5,078 nt of DNA, from assembly GCA_026418215.1 (NCBI GenBank), contig JAOABT010000201.1, positions 1 through 5,078 on the forward strand, given 5' to 3'. A program made the translations under genes and the position numbers. A model generated the notes under the pieces. The model saw only the letters and a program-made list of their open reading frames with translations, was not told the origin of the DNA and made no database searches. Of the stretch, positions 5,060-5,078 are shown in pieces. Numbering within the stretch: the stretch's first letter is position 1; every line of letters begins with the position of its first letter. This DNA comes from Clostridia bacterium. Its GTDB lineage: Bacteria > Bacillota > Clostridia > DSM-8532.

Positions 5060-5078
5060 CTGTCTCTTATACACATCT
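5060..5078. other. Nextera/Tn5 mosaic-end adapter (sequencing artefact)
   Basis: The final 19 bases are CTGTCTCTTATACACATCT, exactly the reverse complement of the Tn5 mosaic end used in Nextera tagmentation libraries. Genomic sequence therefore ends at about 5059. The reverse-strand frame that enters from this end begins MCIRDR, the well-known translation of this adapter in contaminated database entries, and should not be annotated. Confidence 0.97.

Noticed and set aside
4901..5062. CAGGTCTCA (4901-4909) and TGAGACCTG (5054-5062) as an inverted repeat, perhaps an element end
   Set aside because: The right copy takes its last three bases from the adapter; the genomic part matches only six bases, easily a coincidence.
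4882..5076. Reverse-strand frame starting MCIRDR at the right end
   Set aside because: Its start lies in the Nextera adapter, and the rest overlaps the sspH terminator and non-coding sequence with no family resemblance.

Overview
The window looks like chromosomal DNA from an endospore-forming, low-to-medium GC Gram-positive bacterium, most likely an anaerobic member of the Clostridia. The evidence is an H-type small acid-soluble spore protein gene, a YteA-family sporulation-associated zinc-finger gene, a flavin reductase fused to a rubredoxin-like domain (an electron carrier typical of anaerobes), strong AGGAGG-type ribosome binding sites and consensus sigma-A style promoters. It reads as ordinary core genome. 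I see no mobile element, CRISPR array, tRNA or rRNA.

Layout from left to right. Positions 1-211 hold no complete gene. A strong leftward promoter (72-77 / 49-54) and an SD-like AAGGGG at the very edge point to a gene just beyond the left end, and 150-180 is the terminator of the next operon. A leftward two-gene operon follows: glyoxalase I (898-1269), then a YgjP-like M48-type zinc metalloprotease (212-889), 8 nt apart and probably translationally coupled. Back to back with it, a rightward type II thymidine kinase gene (1412-2068) starts from a divergent promoter. It converges on a leftward YteA/DksA-TraR zinc-finger gene (2124-2678) across a shared hairpin at 2077-2108. A rightward SpoU/TrmH-family RNA methyltransferase gene follows. 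Its start is at 2840, because the upstream in-frame extension contains its promoter. It converges on the leftward flavin reductase-rubredoxin gene (3800-4462) across a second shared hairpin at 3713-3764. Finally a small rightward sspH-type spore protein gene (4725-4895) ends in its own hairpin.

The last 19 bases (5060-5078) are not genomic: they are exactly the Tn5/Nextera mosaic-end adapter, left on the contig end. The apparent reverse-strand reading frame there, which begins MCIRDR, is an artefact of it.

Functionally the genes are mostly unlinked single units: methylglyoxal detoxification plus a metalloprotease, thymidine salvage, a sporulation-associated regulator-like protein, RNA modification, a redox carrier and a spore DNA/core protein. 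The most notable features are the partly degenerate zinc site in the thymidine kinase, the short rubredoxin module fused to flavin reductase, inverted repeats overlapping two promoters, and the adapter contamination. I found no convincing new biological system. No intergenic stretch exceeds 300 bases. The longest are 4463-4724, which holds the reductase promoter and an AT-rich lead-in to sspH, and 3575-3799, which holds only the shared terminator and otherwise nothing I can support.
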